This document shows positions 15,499 to 22,813 of a stretch of DNA of 35,575 nucleotides, piece after piece. Source of the stretch: a virus. The DNA is taken from the IMG/VR virus record IMGVR_UViG_3300024948_000031, positions 1 through 35,575 of that record. One strand, 5' to 3'. The stretch's first letter is position 1; each line of letters begins with the position of its first letter. The notes below the pieces were generated by a model. The model was not told where the DNA came from. It did no database searches and was given only the letters and a program-made list of their open reading frames with translations. Both the position numbers and the translations under genes were made by a program.

Positions 15499-15529
15499 AG
15501 TATTACTAGTGGGTGGGTTATTTAGTTAA

Positions 15530-16432
15530 TTACAATGACATCAGTGGGCTTACCACCAACTCAACCTTGGCGTAGTTGGTATTACTTGCACCGTTGGCCT
15601 TATTGATTGCTTTGAGCAACGTTTCAGCCGCTGCCATGTTGTCTGGGCCAACCACTAAAGTATCAGGCACGATATTTAATTGACGGTTGCCGTCACCCTT
15701 GAACTTCATCATGCCCTTGAAAGCAGCATCAAAGTTAGCTTCGGTCAACGCCAGTTGTGAGCCAAAAGCCAGCTGCCAGAAACCATAAGCAGAATTACCA
15801 CGCCATCTGCCGCCCCAGCTGAAAACATCCTGGTCAAATAGCAAGTTATCATTGGCTTTAAACTCAGGTGCCATACGTTGCTGTAAATAAAACGCTTTGG
15901 GAGCACGTTTAGTGCAAAGTAATGCCCAAGGCTCTAGTAGCCCAGCCTGCATATTGCTCACAGAAACTGACACACCAGACCCATCTTCATTTGGGTAAAC
16001 AGGGTGATCCGTGTCAAAGAAATACTGACCGTCATAACAAATTGAAGCAAAGCCTGCTTTTACTGCGCCATAAACTAGGTCGTTTTTTAAGTCAATGACA
16101 GATTGGCCATAGCTAGTTGCAATGCCTGAATACATGGCAAGGTTATTGTCTTCAAAGTCTTCACGCGGTACGTCTAATGTGTTTTCAAACTTTTTGTTAT
16201 CTACACTGTAAGCACGTTCTTTAACTGACTTGTGTAAACGAGCGCCAACCCATTCACGGAATGCTGGAAACTGGCTTAACCAGGCGTAAGTATTACTAGC
16301 ACCACTTGAGCCGACTAAGCCAGCAATCTTTTTCCAGCTTTCATCACCAGCCGCTAAGCCTTGGTTAAAGTTTGCCACCAGCGTGGTGTTAAACGCATCA
16401 ATCTCCGCCTGAGTTAATACTTTTGTAGTCAT
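15530..16432 (-). CDS. major head (capsid) protein, Mu gpT-like
   Basis: A 300-aa capsid subunit, the length of Mu T (305). N-terminal TTKVLTQAEIDAFNTTLVANFNQGL and the following WLSQFPAFREWVGARLHKS region are typical of gpT, as is YDGQYFFDTDHPV near the middle. TAGGAGATCAGCATT precedes the ATG, a strong ribosome site suited to the most abundant virion protein. Directly downstream of the protease/scaffold gene, the usual Mu order. Confidence 0.95.
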   Translation of the reverse strand: MTTKVLTQAEIDAFNTTLVANFNQGLAAGDESWKKIAGLVGSSGASNTYAWLSQFPAFREWVGARLHKSVKERAYSVDNKKFENTLDVPREDFEDNNLAMYSGIATSYGQSVIDLKNDLVYGAVKAGFASICYDGQYFFDTDHPVYPNEDGSGVSVSVSNMQAGLLEPWALLCTKRAPKAFYLQQRMAPEFKANDNLLFDQDVFSWGGRWRGNSAYGFWQLAFGSQLALTEANFDAAFKGMMKFKGDGNRQLNIVPDTLVVGPDNMAAAETLLKAINKANGASNTNYAKVELVVSPLMSL

Positions 16433-16498
16433 AATGCTGATCTCCTAATGTGATCTAAATAGTGTTTAGTCGATGTTCAATCGGTATTTCAATACAGC

Positions 16499-16975
16499 TT
16501 AAGCGCCTGCTTTTTCTTTACGCTCTGCTTCAGCCTGTTTTGTAGCGGCAAATACTTTAGGCTCCACCCCCATGTTGCTGCACATGGCTAGCTCTGTTTC
16601 ATTCAAGCCGTGGTTAGCATCGTCACCTGTCTTGTCAGATTGCTTTTTGTCACCCACTAATGGATTCGTAGCCTCAAGGTATTCAGTCAAAGCGACAAGC
16701 GGTTGTTTCTCTGCCCATGCTTTTTGTGCTGGAGCCAGACGGCCATCACTCAGAGCTGTCGCTAACAAATCTTCTTTGGCTTTCTTTTCAGCAGCTAAAG
16801 CAACCTCAGCTTGCTTGGCTTCAAAGTCCTTTAATTTATTAAAGGCACTATCACGTTCAGCACTTAAAGCCACTACATCAGCCTTAAGCGTGTCACGCTC
16901 ATTGGTTAGCGCAACAACTTGCGTTTTAAGGCCGTCGCGCTCAGTAGTGAGTGCGGTTACTTCTGTTCCAGACAT
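16499..16975 (-). CDS. nested scaffold protein, Mu gpZ-like (internal start)
   Basis: In-frame internal start within the protease gene, giving 158 residues. AGGAGA lies seven bases before an ATG at 16975, a better ribosome site than that of the full gene. The product is a long helical coiled coil (ERDGLKTQVVALTNERDTLKA; then VALSAERDSAFNKLKDFEAKQ) with a charged C-terminus ending in RKEKAGA. In Mu, gene I encodes both protease and, from an internal start, the scaffold Z. The same arrangement is very likely here. Confidence 0.7.
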   Translation of the reverse strand: MSGTEVTALTTERDGLKTQVVALTNERDTLKADVVALSAERDSAFNKLKDFEAKQAEVALAAEKKAKEDLLATALSDGRLAPAQKAWAEKQPLVALTEYLEATNPLVGDKKQSDKTGDDANHGLNETELAMCSNMGVEPKVFAATKQAEAERKEKAGA

Positions 16976-17512
16976 GGTTAAGTCTCCTGTGTTAGTGTTT
17001 TGGTGGGATAAATGTTGGTTAAAGCGAGATAAAGCAGCGAGCGACTCCAAACCATCTATTGCTGGTGTGTTGGTAAGTGCAATGCTCCAGATGTCAACGA
17101 CAGCACCTGCGACATCAAACTCAAATACAGCGCTGATATAGCGGTACTCTTTTTGCTTGATGTAGCGCTTGGCAGTTTCTGTCCATCCGATGTTGATTGC
17201 CCAAAGGCCATCAACACGAAATTCCATTTCATGAAACCACCCAGCAGCAATCACAGGCTTGCCATTTTCTTTAGTGCGTAAGCTCTGGTGCTCGTAATCA
17301 ATTAAGGTGTCATTCTTGCGGGCTTTAAGTAGCGCAATCACTTTTGCAGCAATGCTTGCGTCCAACTTAAAAGACTTAACAGGCAATTCACGGCCATCAG
17401 TTGGCGCAAACTCGCCTGCGGGCAGAATGTGCGCTTCGTTGCTTACGCCATCTGCACCAATCGCAAATGACATAGCTGCAATACTGTTTAAGTTTTGAGT
17501 TTGAGTTGACAC
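16499..17512 (-). CDS. head maturation protease with C-terminal scaffold, Mu gpI-like
   Basis: A 337-aa prohead protease/scaffold. The N-terminal protease domain (about 1-170) begins MSTQTQNLNSIAAMSFAIG and includes the Mu-I features NDTLIDYEHQSL, AAGWFHEMEFR and EYRYISAVFEFD; His in DYEHQ and the later Ser of YISA are plausible active-site members. A coiled-coil scaffold part follows (see the nested start). GTG start at 17512 with GGAG eight bases upstream, but this site is in a hairpin. First gene of the leftward late morphogenesis operon. Confidence 0.9.
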   Translation of the reverse strand: MSTQTQNLNSIAAMSFAIGADGVSNEAHILPAGEFAPTDGRELPVKSFKLDASIAAKVIALLKARKNDTLIDYEHQSLRTKENGKPVIAAGWFHEMEFRVDGLWAINIGWTETAKRYIKQKEYRYISAVFEFDVAGAVVDIWSIALTNTPAIDGLESLAALSRFNQHLSHQNTNTGDLTMSGTEVTALTTERDGLKTQVVALTNERDTLKADVVALSAERDSAFNKLKDFEAKQAEVALAAEKKAKEDLLATALSDGRLAPAQKAWAEKQPLVALTEYLEATNPLVGDKKQSDKTGDDANHGLNETELAMCSNMGVEPKVFAATKQAEAERKEKAGA

Positions 17513-17517
17513 GGCAC

Positions 17518-17538
17518 AGCTCCAAGTTCGATGGAGCT
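17518..17538 (-). promoter_or_regulatory. ribosome-site hairpin before the protease gene
   Basis: On the - strand AGCTCCA pairs with TGGAGCT over a 7-base loop TCGAACT. The only Shine-Dalgarno (GGAG) of the GTG-start protease gene is in the 3' arm, five bases before the start codon. It may keep protease synthesis low. Confidence 0.5.
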
Positions 17539-17650
17539 ATTTTGCGCGTGGGGGTAAGTTAAAACAGCGCGAGAAATACTTCGCGGGGTAGTTGTTGGGG
17601 AGAATTGCAAGAGAGGCGTTTTGGCGCGTTTTTCTGGTTTAGATAAGCAA

Positions 17651-17676
17651 AGGGCTATCTGTGAGTAGATAGCCCT
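17651..17676 (-). terminator. intrinsic terminator between early/middle and late regions
   Basis: AGGGCTATCT and AGATAGCCCT form a perfect 10-pair stem with a 6-base loop. It follows the 73-aa gene by 55 bases on the - strand and is trailed by TTGCTTAT; on the + strand it is followed by ATTTC. It separates the Mor-containing operon from the late head genes. The rest of the gap at 17539-17730 shows no gene. Confidence 0.65.
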
Positions 17677-17730
17677 ATTTCAAACGCGCTGTGTGGTTTT
17701 TAAACGGGGTTACGTGCAAGGTTCAGAATA

Positions 17731-17952
17731 CTAAACCTTGGAAATGATGAGTGAGTCTTTAAATTCATTAAAATTTCTCACAACGCCGCTTACTTCAGCT
17801 AACCAAGCGCTGCTAAAAATGAATTGTTTAATATCAGTTTCATTTGGGTTGGATAATTTGTTACGAGCAAATAAAGAGTGCAATGCGCTCTTCTTTTGTC
17901 GACGCTTAGACATACGCATAAATATTGCATTGGGTCTGGTAAAAACTCTCAT
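17731..17952 (-). CDS. hypothetical protein after Mor (73 aa)
   Basis: Unrecognised protein of 73 residues with a very basic N-terminal half (RPNAIFMRMSKRRQKKSALHSLFARNK) and an ordinary C-terminal half. The ATG at 17952 is chosen for GGAGG five bases upstream, over a TTG at 17964. It is the last gene before the terminator at 17651-17676, in the position where Mu carries the late activator C downstream of Mor, but it shows no Mor/C helix-turn-helix. Possibly a nucleic-acid-binding regulator; unproven. Confidence 0.55.
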   Translation of the reverse strand: MRVFTRPNAIFMRMSKRRQKKSALHSLFARNKLSNPNETDIKQFIFSSAWLAEVSGVVRNFNEFKDSLIISKV

Positions 17953-17984
17953 GACATCCTCCAAATAATAATTAAAGTGTACAC

Positions 17985-18395
17985 CTAAAACAAATCAATC
18001 TGCCTGTCGTCTGTTTCTCTGCATATATTCAGAATGTGGCGACTTGAAAGTTGATGTGCTTTTGCAAGGCCATTAATACTCATGCGTGATTTATCCTTAC
18101 GGATTTGCGTATTGCGAACCATGTTAAACAACTTATCAGGCTTGGGCAGCCAGATGCGGCCTGCGGCATCCATGTGGTCAGCTAGCACTACACGCAGGCG
18201 TGCCAACTCATCAATATCCAAGCCGAGCGCATGGCTCTTGTGCTTAGGGATATGCTGATTAATGCCGCCGTGCGTAGCAAGAAAATCACGCGCACGACCA
18301 AACCCCAGCGCTTTCACGACGGCACGCAACACTGGTGGCAAGGTGCGTTGCACCTCGTCATCTATCGTTGGCCACTGTAATTTCTGATCAGTCAT
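17985..18395 (-). CDS. mor: Mor/C-family transcription activator
   Basis: A 136-aa activator of middle/late phage transcription. The central region (residues 45-90, HGGINQHIPKHKSHALGLDIDELARLR) is the dimerisation part and the C-terminal MSINGLAKAHQLSSRHILNICRE forms the helix-turn-helix. Only one Mor/C member is present, so it may do the jobs of both Mor and C of Mu. It is downstream of GemA as in Mu. It has no visible Shine-Dalgarno; its leader is A-rich, with GemA's stop 14 bases upstream. Confidence 0.87.
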   Translation of the reverse strand: MTDQKLQWPTIDDEVQRTLPPVLRAVVKALGFGRARDFLATHGGINQHIPKHKSHALGLDIDELARLRVVLADHMDAAGRIWLPKPDKLFNMVRNTQIRKDKSRMSINGLAKAHQLSSRHILNICRETDDRQIDLF

Positions 18396-18409
18396 TTTAT
18401 TATTTTTAG

Positions 18410-18868
18410 TTATCTAGCTAACCAGTTTTTAAGCGCTTCAGTAATGCTCTGGCATTCAGCAATGCTTAAATCATCAAGGTTGCGAATTTCTTTTTTAGTT
18501 TGGCGTGTGCAAAATGATAACAATCCAGCACGTGTAGATTGCTTCAGTTTGCCAGCCTGTCCTAGCTTACCCCATAATTTGAACATATTCGCAATGCGTG
18601 GCGGCACTTCACGGCGTGTGGCTTGCTGCGCCCCTTTTGCAGCGTAACCTTTTTGACGCAGCCAGCCACGGCGCTCGTAATCTTCAAGCGCTGCGGCAAG
18701 CTGTGGCATATTCATGCTACTAGCAGTCACACGGCCTTCAACTTGCACAGCACCATGACGCGCCAACAAGTCGCGGTGCGTGTCATCGCACCAGCCTGTA
18801 ATATTGCGTTCTGCCCAATTTTTGGCAATGCCAAGTAGCTGGCGGTAGTGTTTGATTAAATCGCTCAT
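18410..18868 (-). CDS. gemA: GemA regulatory protein (DUF1018)
   Basis: A 152-aa member of the GemA family, reported in Mu to modulate host gene expression and DNA supercoiling. Core motif: KHYRQLLGIAKNWAERN near the start, then AALEDYERRGWLRQ and the C-terminal TRAGLLSFCTRQTKKE, typical of DUF1018 proteins. The start at 18868 (MSDLIKHYR) overlaps the stop of a 30-aa gene (ATGA) and is preferred to the earlier 18904 ATG. It immediately precedes mor. Confidence 0.9.
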   Translation of the reverse strand: MSDLIKHYRQLLGIAKNWAERNITGWCDDTHRDLLARHGAVQVEGRVTASSMNMPQLAAALEDYERRGWLRQKGYAAKGAQQATRREVPPRIANMFKLWGKLGQAGKLKQSTRAGLLSFCTRQTKKEIRNLDDLSIAECQSITEALKNWLAR

Positions 18869-18957
18869 TTCATACTTCCCAATAAAACAAAGATTGCAAC
18901 CCAAGGATGCCCTTCAAAAACAGCCCATAAAAAGACACCGACAAGCAATATTCCCAT
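18865..18957 (-). CDS. tiny membrane peptide upstream of gemA (30 aa)
   Basis: MGILLVGVFLWAVFEGHPWV followed by AIFVLLGSMK: almost wholly hydrophobic with one Glu and a HPW turn, able to span the membrane once or as a hairpin. GGAG is about ten bases before the ATG, and its stop overlaps the gemA start in ATGA. The tidy coupling supports a real gene. No family recognised. Confidence 0.55.
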   Translation of the reverse strand: MGILLVGVFLWAVFEGHPWVAIFVLLGSMK

Positions 18958-18986
18958 TGTTATTTACTCCCAATAAACCGTCTCCC

Positions 18987-19018
18987 ATACCATTCTGCCA
19001 ACCTCGGCAGAATGGTAT
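18987..19018 (-). other. 13-pair hairpin downstream of HU
   Basis: ATACCATTCTGCC and GGCAGAATGGTAT are perfect complements around a 6-base loop. The hairpin starts 11 bases after the HU stop codon on the - strand. No U-run follows, so it is likely an mRNA stabiliser or processing site separating HU from gemA. Confidence 0.6.
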
Positions 19019-19028
19019 AAATGAGGGT

Positions 19029-19319
19029 TTACAGTTCTACTGCCGCCGCATCTTTCAAGGCTTTAAGCACTACAATTTTAGGTACGTGTTTTGCTGCAAT
19101 CTCTAGCGGTTCACCTGTACGTGGGTTTTTACCAGTGCGGCCAGCACGTAAAGAGGTTGAGATTTTGCAGATACCTGGTACGGTTACCTCTTCACCTTTT
19201 TTCAAAGTTTCTTGTACAACTTCGCCCAAGGTATCTAGCACAAAGCTGATGGCTGCTTTTGATGTACCAGTGTTGCTATGGTGTGCTGCGATTGCGTTTA
19301 CTAAGTCTTGTTTATTCAT
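19029..19319 (-). CDS. HU-family DNA-bending protein (phage-encoded)
   Basis: A 96-aa HU/IHF protein, slightly longer than the usual 90. It has the N-terminal helices (MNKQDLVNAIA) and the classic RTGKNPRTGEPLEI beta-arm around residues 60-73. GICKIS replaces the common GFG turn. HU and IHF assist Mu transposition by bending the ends and enhancer, so an own HU beside the transposition genes could make the phage independent of host levels. AGGAG precedes the ATG. A structured leader lies upstream. Confidence 0.95.
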   Translation of the reverse strand: MNKQDLVNAIAAHHSNTGTSKAAISFVLDTLGEVVQETLKKGEEVTVPGICKISTSLRAGRTGKNPRTGEPLEIAAKHVPKIVVLKALKDAAAVEL

Positions 19320-19351
19320 TTGTTGCTCCTGTATTTTTTAAAAGTTAAGTT

Positions 19352-19399
19352 GATTGCGCCTAGTCGGTAATGTTTCGGGAGGACCGTACTATCGCAATC
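19352..19399 (-). promoter_or_regulatory. structured leader of the HU gene
   Basis: On the - strand GATTGCG (19399-19393) pairs with CGCAATC (19358-19352), enclosing a second stem AGTACGGT (19390-19383)/ACCGACT (19368-19362) with one bulged base and a 14-base loop. It lies about 30 bases before the HU start. It could be a leader that senses HU or controls read-through. No known riboswitch class matches by eye. Confidence 0.4.
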
Positions 19400-19445
19400 T
19401 GCTATGGTTATTAACCCCACTCATAGCTTGGGTCGTCTACTACAA

Positions 19446-19607
19446 TTAATGTTGATATAAAAATGTCACTGTTGCGGTTATTGCAAGGGCGGATAGCCAG
19501 TAACAAACATCTGCCCACTTACCTTCGTAAGCCCACCGACAAGCATTCAATAGGTACATCACCATGATTAGGTAATTGAATACTTTAGGATCGGTGAGTA
19601 AATTCAT
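19446..19607 (-). CDS. small membrane protein (53 aa)
   Basis: Begins MNLLTDPKVFNYLIMVMYLL and ends with WLSALAITATVTFLYQH. It has two hydrophobic segments (about 11-22 and 36-50) joined by a charged turn (RWAYEGKWADV). It starts in an ATGA overlap with the HD phosphohydrolase stop. Codon pattern and coupling support a gene. No family recognised; small membrane genes of this kind are frequent in early regions of Mu-like phages. Confidence 0.6.
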   Translation of the reverse strand: MNLLTDPKVFNYLIMVMYLLNACRWAYEGKWADVCYWLSALAITATVTFLYQH

Positions 19608-20134
19608 TTTGGATAAAGCTCAGAAAACCGTTCAATAAATCTTTGCCTAGATTTATAAGGCGCCAATGGGATGATTCCTACATTTAGCGGCTCAATTCCC
19701 TTAATCAATGCCCATTCATCATCATGCTCAGGCATTAACCATTTTTGCTCTGTTGCAAGCATGACTAAATCAGCATGTTTAACGCACGGTGGCAAAACAG
19801 GATCAAGTCCAAAGTGTTTGAATATGGCGTTGTGAACACGGTCTTCAATCACCTTGTACTCAGGTAAAAGGTTTTTTAATGGTCGAGTTACATCACCACA
19901 ATAAGCTTCAGCAGCATCATGCAGCAACGCAACTAAAGCATGCTCTGCTGGCACAAGTTGACTAACAAATACTGAGTGCTGCGCTACAGAGTAGAACCCC
20001 TTTGTATGACCGTTGAATCGGCAGATATTAGATAGCGCTGCTGCGATGTCTTCGATTGAAATTACACTGTTCTCAGGGTTGATAAAGTCAAAGTAGTTGC
20101 CACTACAAGTTAAAATGTCTGCACGAGTACTCAT
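19604..20134 (-). CDS. HD-domain phosphohydrolase (YfbR-like nucleotidase)
   Basis: A 176-aa HD-fold metal hydrolase. Metal ligands visible: H53 (SVAQHS), the HD pair H72-D73 in ALLHDAAEAY, and D122 (KHADLVML). GD at 80-81 follows the AEAYCGDVTRPLK pattern of the YfbR/5'-deoxynucleotidase group. It likely cleaves nucleoside monophosphates or related nucleotides, which could adjust dNTP pools during replicative transposition. Starts in a TAATG overlap with the DUF3164 gene. Confidence 0.85.
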   Translation of the reverse strand: MSTRADILTCSGNYFDFINPENSVISIEDIAAALSNICRFNGHTKGFYSVAQHSVFVSQLVPAEHALVALLHDAAEAYCGDVTRPLKNLLPEYKVIEDRVHNAIFKHFGLDPVLPPCVKHADLVMLATEQKWLMPEHDDEWALIKGIEPLNVGIIPLAPYKSRQRFIERFSELYPK

Positions 20135-20745
20135 TACACACTCGCCAAATCTAAGCTAATTGGCTCGTACTGATCGCTATCACCCACGCGCTTGTAAATG
20201 CGCACATAAGCTTTAGTGCCTGCTACACGTAAACTATCGCTGATTGCGTCCATCGCTTTTTTCCAGCCATCATCCAGAATATTGAAGCGGCGCAGGCTGA
20301 GTACCATTGTGGTATTGACGTTGCCTTCTTTATCCACCTGAAAATATTCATTGACAATCACGCGGATGTTGTCGTTAATCCCCTCAGCTGCCCATCGGTT
20401 AATGCAGTCATCAATCAAAGCTTTAGCAGCTTGCAGGCGCTCATCAAACACCAGGTTCTCAGCATAGGCACGTTGAATTTTGTAGCGGCCATCGTAGCTG
20501 GTGAGAGTGACATTGCCTTTATTGCCGCCAAGCTTGGCGCCATATTGCTCACCGCTTAGTTGCACAAATGCCGCCACATTGCCAAATACATTATGCTTAA
20601 AGGCTTTGATCAACTCGCTTAGCCCAATCGCCTCCTGCACAATCTCATGCACTAATGTGTCGCGCATCAAGTCAATTTCTTTGATTTTTGCCAGCGGCAC
20701 TAAATTGCCCTTAGCATCTTCTTTGTATCCATCAGGTACATTCAT
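20134..20745 (-). CDS. DUF3164 protein of Mu-like phages
   Basis: A 203-aa protein with the family marks KEIDLMRDTLVHEIV, SGEQYGAKLGGNKGNVTLTSYDGRYKIQ and ERLQAAKALIDDCINRWA. It is common in the early region of Mu-like phages between the transposition genes and gemA; its role is not established. AAGGAAG lies eight bases before the ATG. Confidence 0.9.
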   Translation of the reverse strand: MNVPDGYKEDAKGNLVPLAKIKEIDLMRDTLVHEIVQEAIGLSELIKAFKHNVFGNVAAFVQLSGEQYGAKLGGNKGNVTLTSYDGRYKIQRAYAENLVFDERLQAAKALIDDCINRWAAEGINDNIRVIVNEYFQVDKEGNVNTTMVLSLRRFNILDDGWKKAMDAISDSLRVAGTKAYVRIYKRVGDSDQYEPISLDLASV

Positions 20746-20769
20746 TTTTCGGTACTTCCTTTCATCTCG

Positions 20770-21093
20770 TTACGGGTTTAATTTCATCTGGCCTAATAAG
20801 TCAGCCAAGTTCATACGTCTAAGTTTTGCTTCTTTTTGTAACTCATGCAGCGCTCGGCTACGGTGAAACTTACAGGCAAACTCAAGCTCTTCTGCATTTA
20901 GTGCTATCCAGTAGCCATAGGCTGGGTGGCTGCATAACGCCATGCCGTCATTGATTGCATCGCCTGTTAAGTGGCGTAGCTCTCGCATAGTCAAATCTAG
21001 TGCTTTAGCCAGACACTCACCCCTAATGGCAAGGTCTTTGCCAACGTGGTTATGCATTTCATCAATCAGTTTATGCATCATGGGATGTGTCAT
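20770..21093 (-). CDS. small early protein, possible winged-helix (107 aa)
   Basis: Residues 20-70 read as a helix-turn-helix with wing: IRGECLAKALDLTMRELRHLTGDAINDGMALCSHPAYGYWIA. Such proteins in phage early operons are often DNA-binding regulators. N-terminal Met/His-rich stretch (MTHPMMHKLIDEMHNH). It starts in an ATGA overlap with the upstream zinc-finger gene. Family recognised only as a plausible winged helix. Confidence 0.65.
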   Translation of the reverse strand: MTHPMMHKLIDEMHNHVGKDLAIRGECLAKALDLTMRELRHLTGDAINDGMALCSHPAYGYWIALNAEELEFACKFHRSRALHELQKEAKLRRMNLADLLGQMKLNP

Positions 21094-21629
21094 GGTTTTG
21101 TTTTTCCCGTCATCTTGTTAAGCGTGTCAAGCAGGTTTAATTTGGCTTCGCGCTTGGCTACTTTTTTAACTGGCTCAACAAAAGGAGCAGGAGTTAAGCT
21201 TTTCACCTCACCATACTTGCGGCCTTGCTCATGCTGTCTTTCTGCTTTTGCAGCCGTTTTCTCTGCCATACCTGCAATCACCTCAAGTAAGTAACCGTGG
21301 CTTTTAAGTGGTAGCGTTAACTTGTCGCGGCCAGCCAGCATGGTTTCCATCGCATTACGCCAGTAGTCAGCTGGTGCAGCGTAAACAGTGCCGTTTCGTT
21401 CAACCTGTGCCGCACTGATCATTGGCAGTAACTCGTTAAGCAACTTGGCTAATCTATCCATGCTTAAAGCGCGTTTCGCAGGGCGAAATAGCCCAACGTA
21501 CTGAATCAATGTCTTGCCTAGCGATGCAGGCATTTGCAAAGCGGCAAGCACCGCCTCGCGCGCACCCTCATGCCCAATAATGGCATCAAGGCTAAAGGTG
21601 GCACCACATGCTGGGCAACTAAGCTGCAT
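21090..21629 (-). CDS. early zinc-finger-like hypothetical protein (179 aa)
   Basis: Starts MQLSCPACGATFSLDAIIGH, a CxxC half-site at residues 5-8 that with H20 could bind zinc. A helical middle and a basic C-terminus (VKKVAKREAKLNLL) follow. Similar proteins lie after MuB in several B3/BcepMu-like phages, without known function. Start at 21629 makes a TGATG overlap with the upstream 63-aa gene and is preferred to 21650. Confidence 0.75.
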   Translation of the reverse strand: MQLSCPACGATFSLDAIIGHEGAREAVLAALQMPASLGKTLIQYVGLFRPAKRALSMDRLAKLLNELLPMISAAQVERNGTVYAAPADYWRNAMETMLAGRDKLTLPLKSHGYLLEVIAGMAEKTAAKAERQHEQGRKYGEVKSLTPAPFVEPVKKVAKREAKLNLLDTLNKMTGKTKP

Positions 21630-21820
21630 CACACACCTGCCACAGCCCAAGCTGTGCTTAAGCGATAGTTAGTAGTCGCGCATAACCACATAGCTTTAAA
21701 AATACGGCGTACTAAGCTTGTCTTGCGTTTATTGATAGGCTTTGGTGCAAACGGCTGAATGCAAACAAAGTCATCCGATTTGTGTTGTAGTTGCGCCCAG
21801 CTTCTGTCGTGATTTCTCAT
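21629..21820 (-). CDS. small basic early protein (63 aa)
   Basis: A 63-residue protein rich in basic and aromatic residues (PINKRKTSLVRRIFKAMWLCA), no recognised family. AAGGGAG is seven bases before the ATG, and its stop overlaps the next start in TGATG, which supports translation. It follows the MuB gene by 32 bases. Confidence 0.6.
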   Translation of the reverse strand: MRNHDRSWAQLQHKSDDFVCIQPFAPKPINKRKTSLVRRIFKAMWLCATTNYRLSTAWAVAGV

Positions 21821-21851
21821 GTTTAAACTCCCTTCAAATCAGGTTTAACGG

Positions 21852-22796
21852 TTATTTAACTGGCTGCAAGCACAATGCTTGGCTGGCGACTGCATCAATC
21901 AACTTCACATCAAGTTCACGTTCTTTTCTAAACTGATGCAAATTAGCAATTAACCCCTCAACCAACATACGGGCCGAGCCAGCGCTGTATTGAATTAGCC
22001 TGTCGATGACTTCATCTGTAATTTCATCATTCGGAAATGCCGCTTGTATGAGTGCGGCTGAATCATCTCGCGTGATCCTGCGTACCGTCTCAGGCCAGAA
22101 TCCTGCACGGCTGCGAATTTGGTCAAACTGCCCATGCTCTGGTTTAATCAAACCAGCCAAGTACTCAGTACCAGCCAGTACCACGCCAATGTTTGATTTG
22201 TCACGTATGCGACGGATGATATGCAGTTGCTTTGGCGTGAGTGTTTCGGCTTCATCAATAATCAATAAGCTATCTGTGTTTTCCAACTCGTTGACTATCG
22301 ATTTAAATAGCTCGTAGTTGGTACCCATTGCATCTTGACCAATGATGTTTTTAGCCAGCTCTTTAACAATCGTTTGTGGGGTCATGCTTGGGTCAGCCTC
22401 AAGCATGAAAGTATTAGGGTTATGCTTGGCGTAATACTTCAAAGCAAACGTCTTGCCAGTGCCCACATAAGCTGGCATCACACTAAAGTTGCGGTTTCTA
22501 CGCGCCATCGTGCAAGCGGTTTGCACCAATTTAAAAACACTTGTTTCAACAGCTGGCAGCAAGTCGCGCTCTTGTTCACTTACATGGCGTATTGCACTTT
22601 CCACCTGGGCAAGTATTTTTGTTGGGCTGGTGGCATACTTGCCACTTAAAATCTGGCTAAAAGTTGACACACCAATCCGAGCTAGTCTTGCAATCGCTGC
22701 TTGTGCATATCCTTTCTCTTCCAACCATGCCTTAATACGCTCAATCGCCTCAAAATCGGCTGCTGTGAATTCAGTATCTATCTTTGGTCTAGCCAT
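21852..22796 (-). CDS. transposition ATPase, MuB-like target activator
   Basis: A 314-aa AAA+ ATPase that binds target DNA and activates the transposase. Domain order: an N-terminal helix-turn-helix (about 20-60, YAQAAIARLARIGVSTFSQIL), Walker A AYVGTGKT (109-116), Walker B LLIIDEAE (177-184), and a C-terminal helical domain. This is the MuB/TniB layout. AGGGGG before the ATG. It follows the transposase gene by 17 bases, as expected for partners. Confidence 0.93.
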   Translation of the reverse strand: MARPKIDTEFTAADFEAIERIKAWLEEKGYAQAAIARLARIGVSTFSQILSGKYATSPTKILAQVESAIRHVSEQERDLLPAVETSVFKLVQTACTMARRNRNFSVMPAYVGTGKTFALKYYAKHNPNTFMLEADPSMTPQTIVKELAKNIIGQDAMGTNYELFKSIVNELENTDSLLIIDEAETLTPKQLHIIRRIRDKSNIGVVLAGTEYLAGLIKPEHGQFDQIRSRAGFWPETVRRITRDDSAALIQAAFPNDEITDEVIDRLIQYSAGSARMLVEGLIANLHQFRKERELDVKLIDAVASQALCLQPVK

Positions 22797-22813
22797 ATAT
22801 CCCCCTCGTAAAA

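Noticed and set aside
16572-17141. 189-aa + strand frame opposite the protease/scaffold gene
   Set aside because: Ser/Ala-rich mirror of a strongly supported gene; no ribosome site and no domain.
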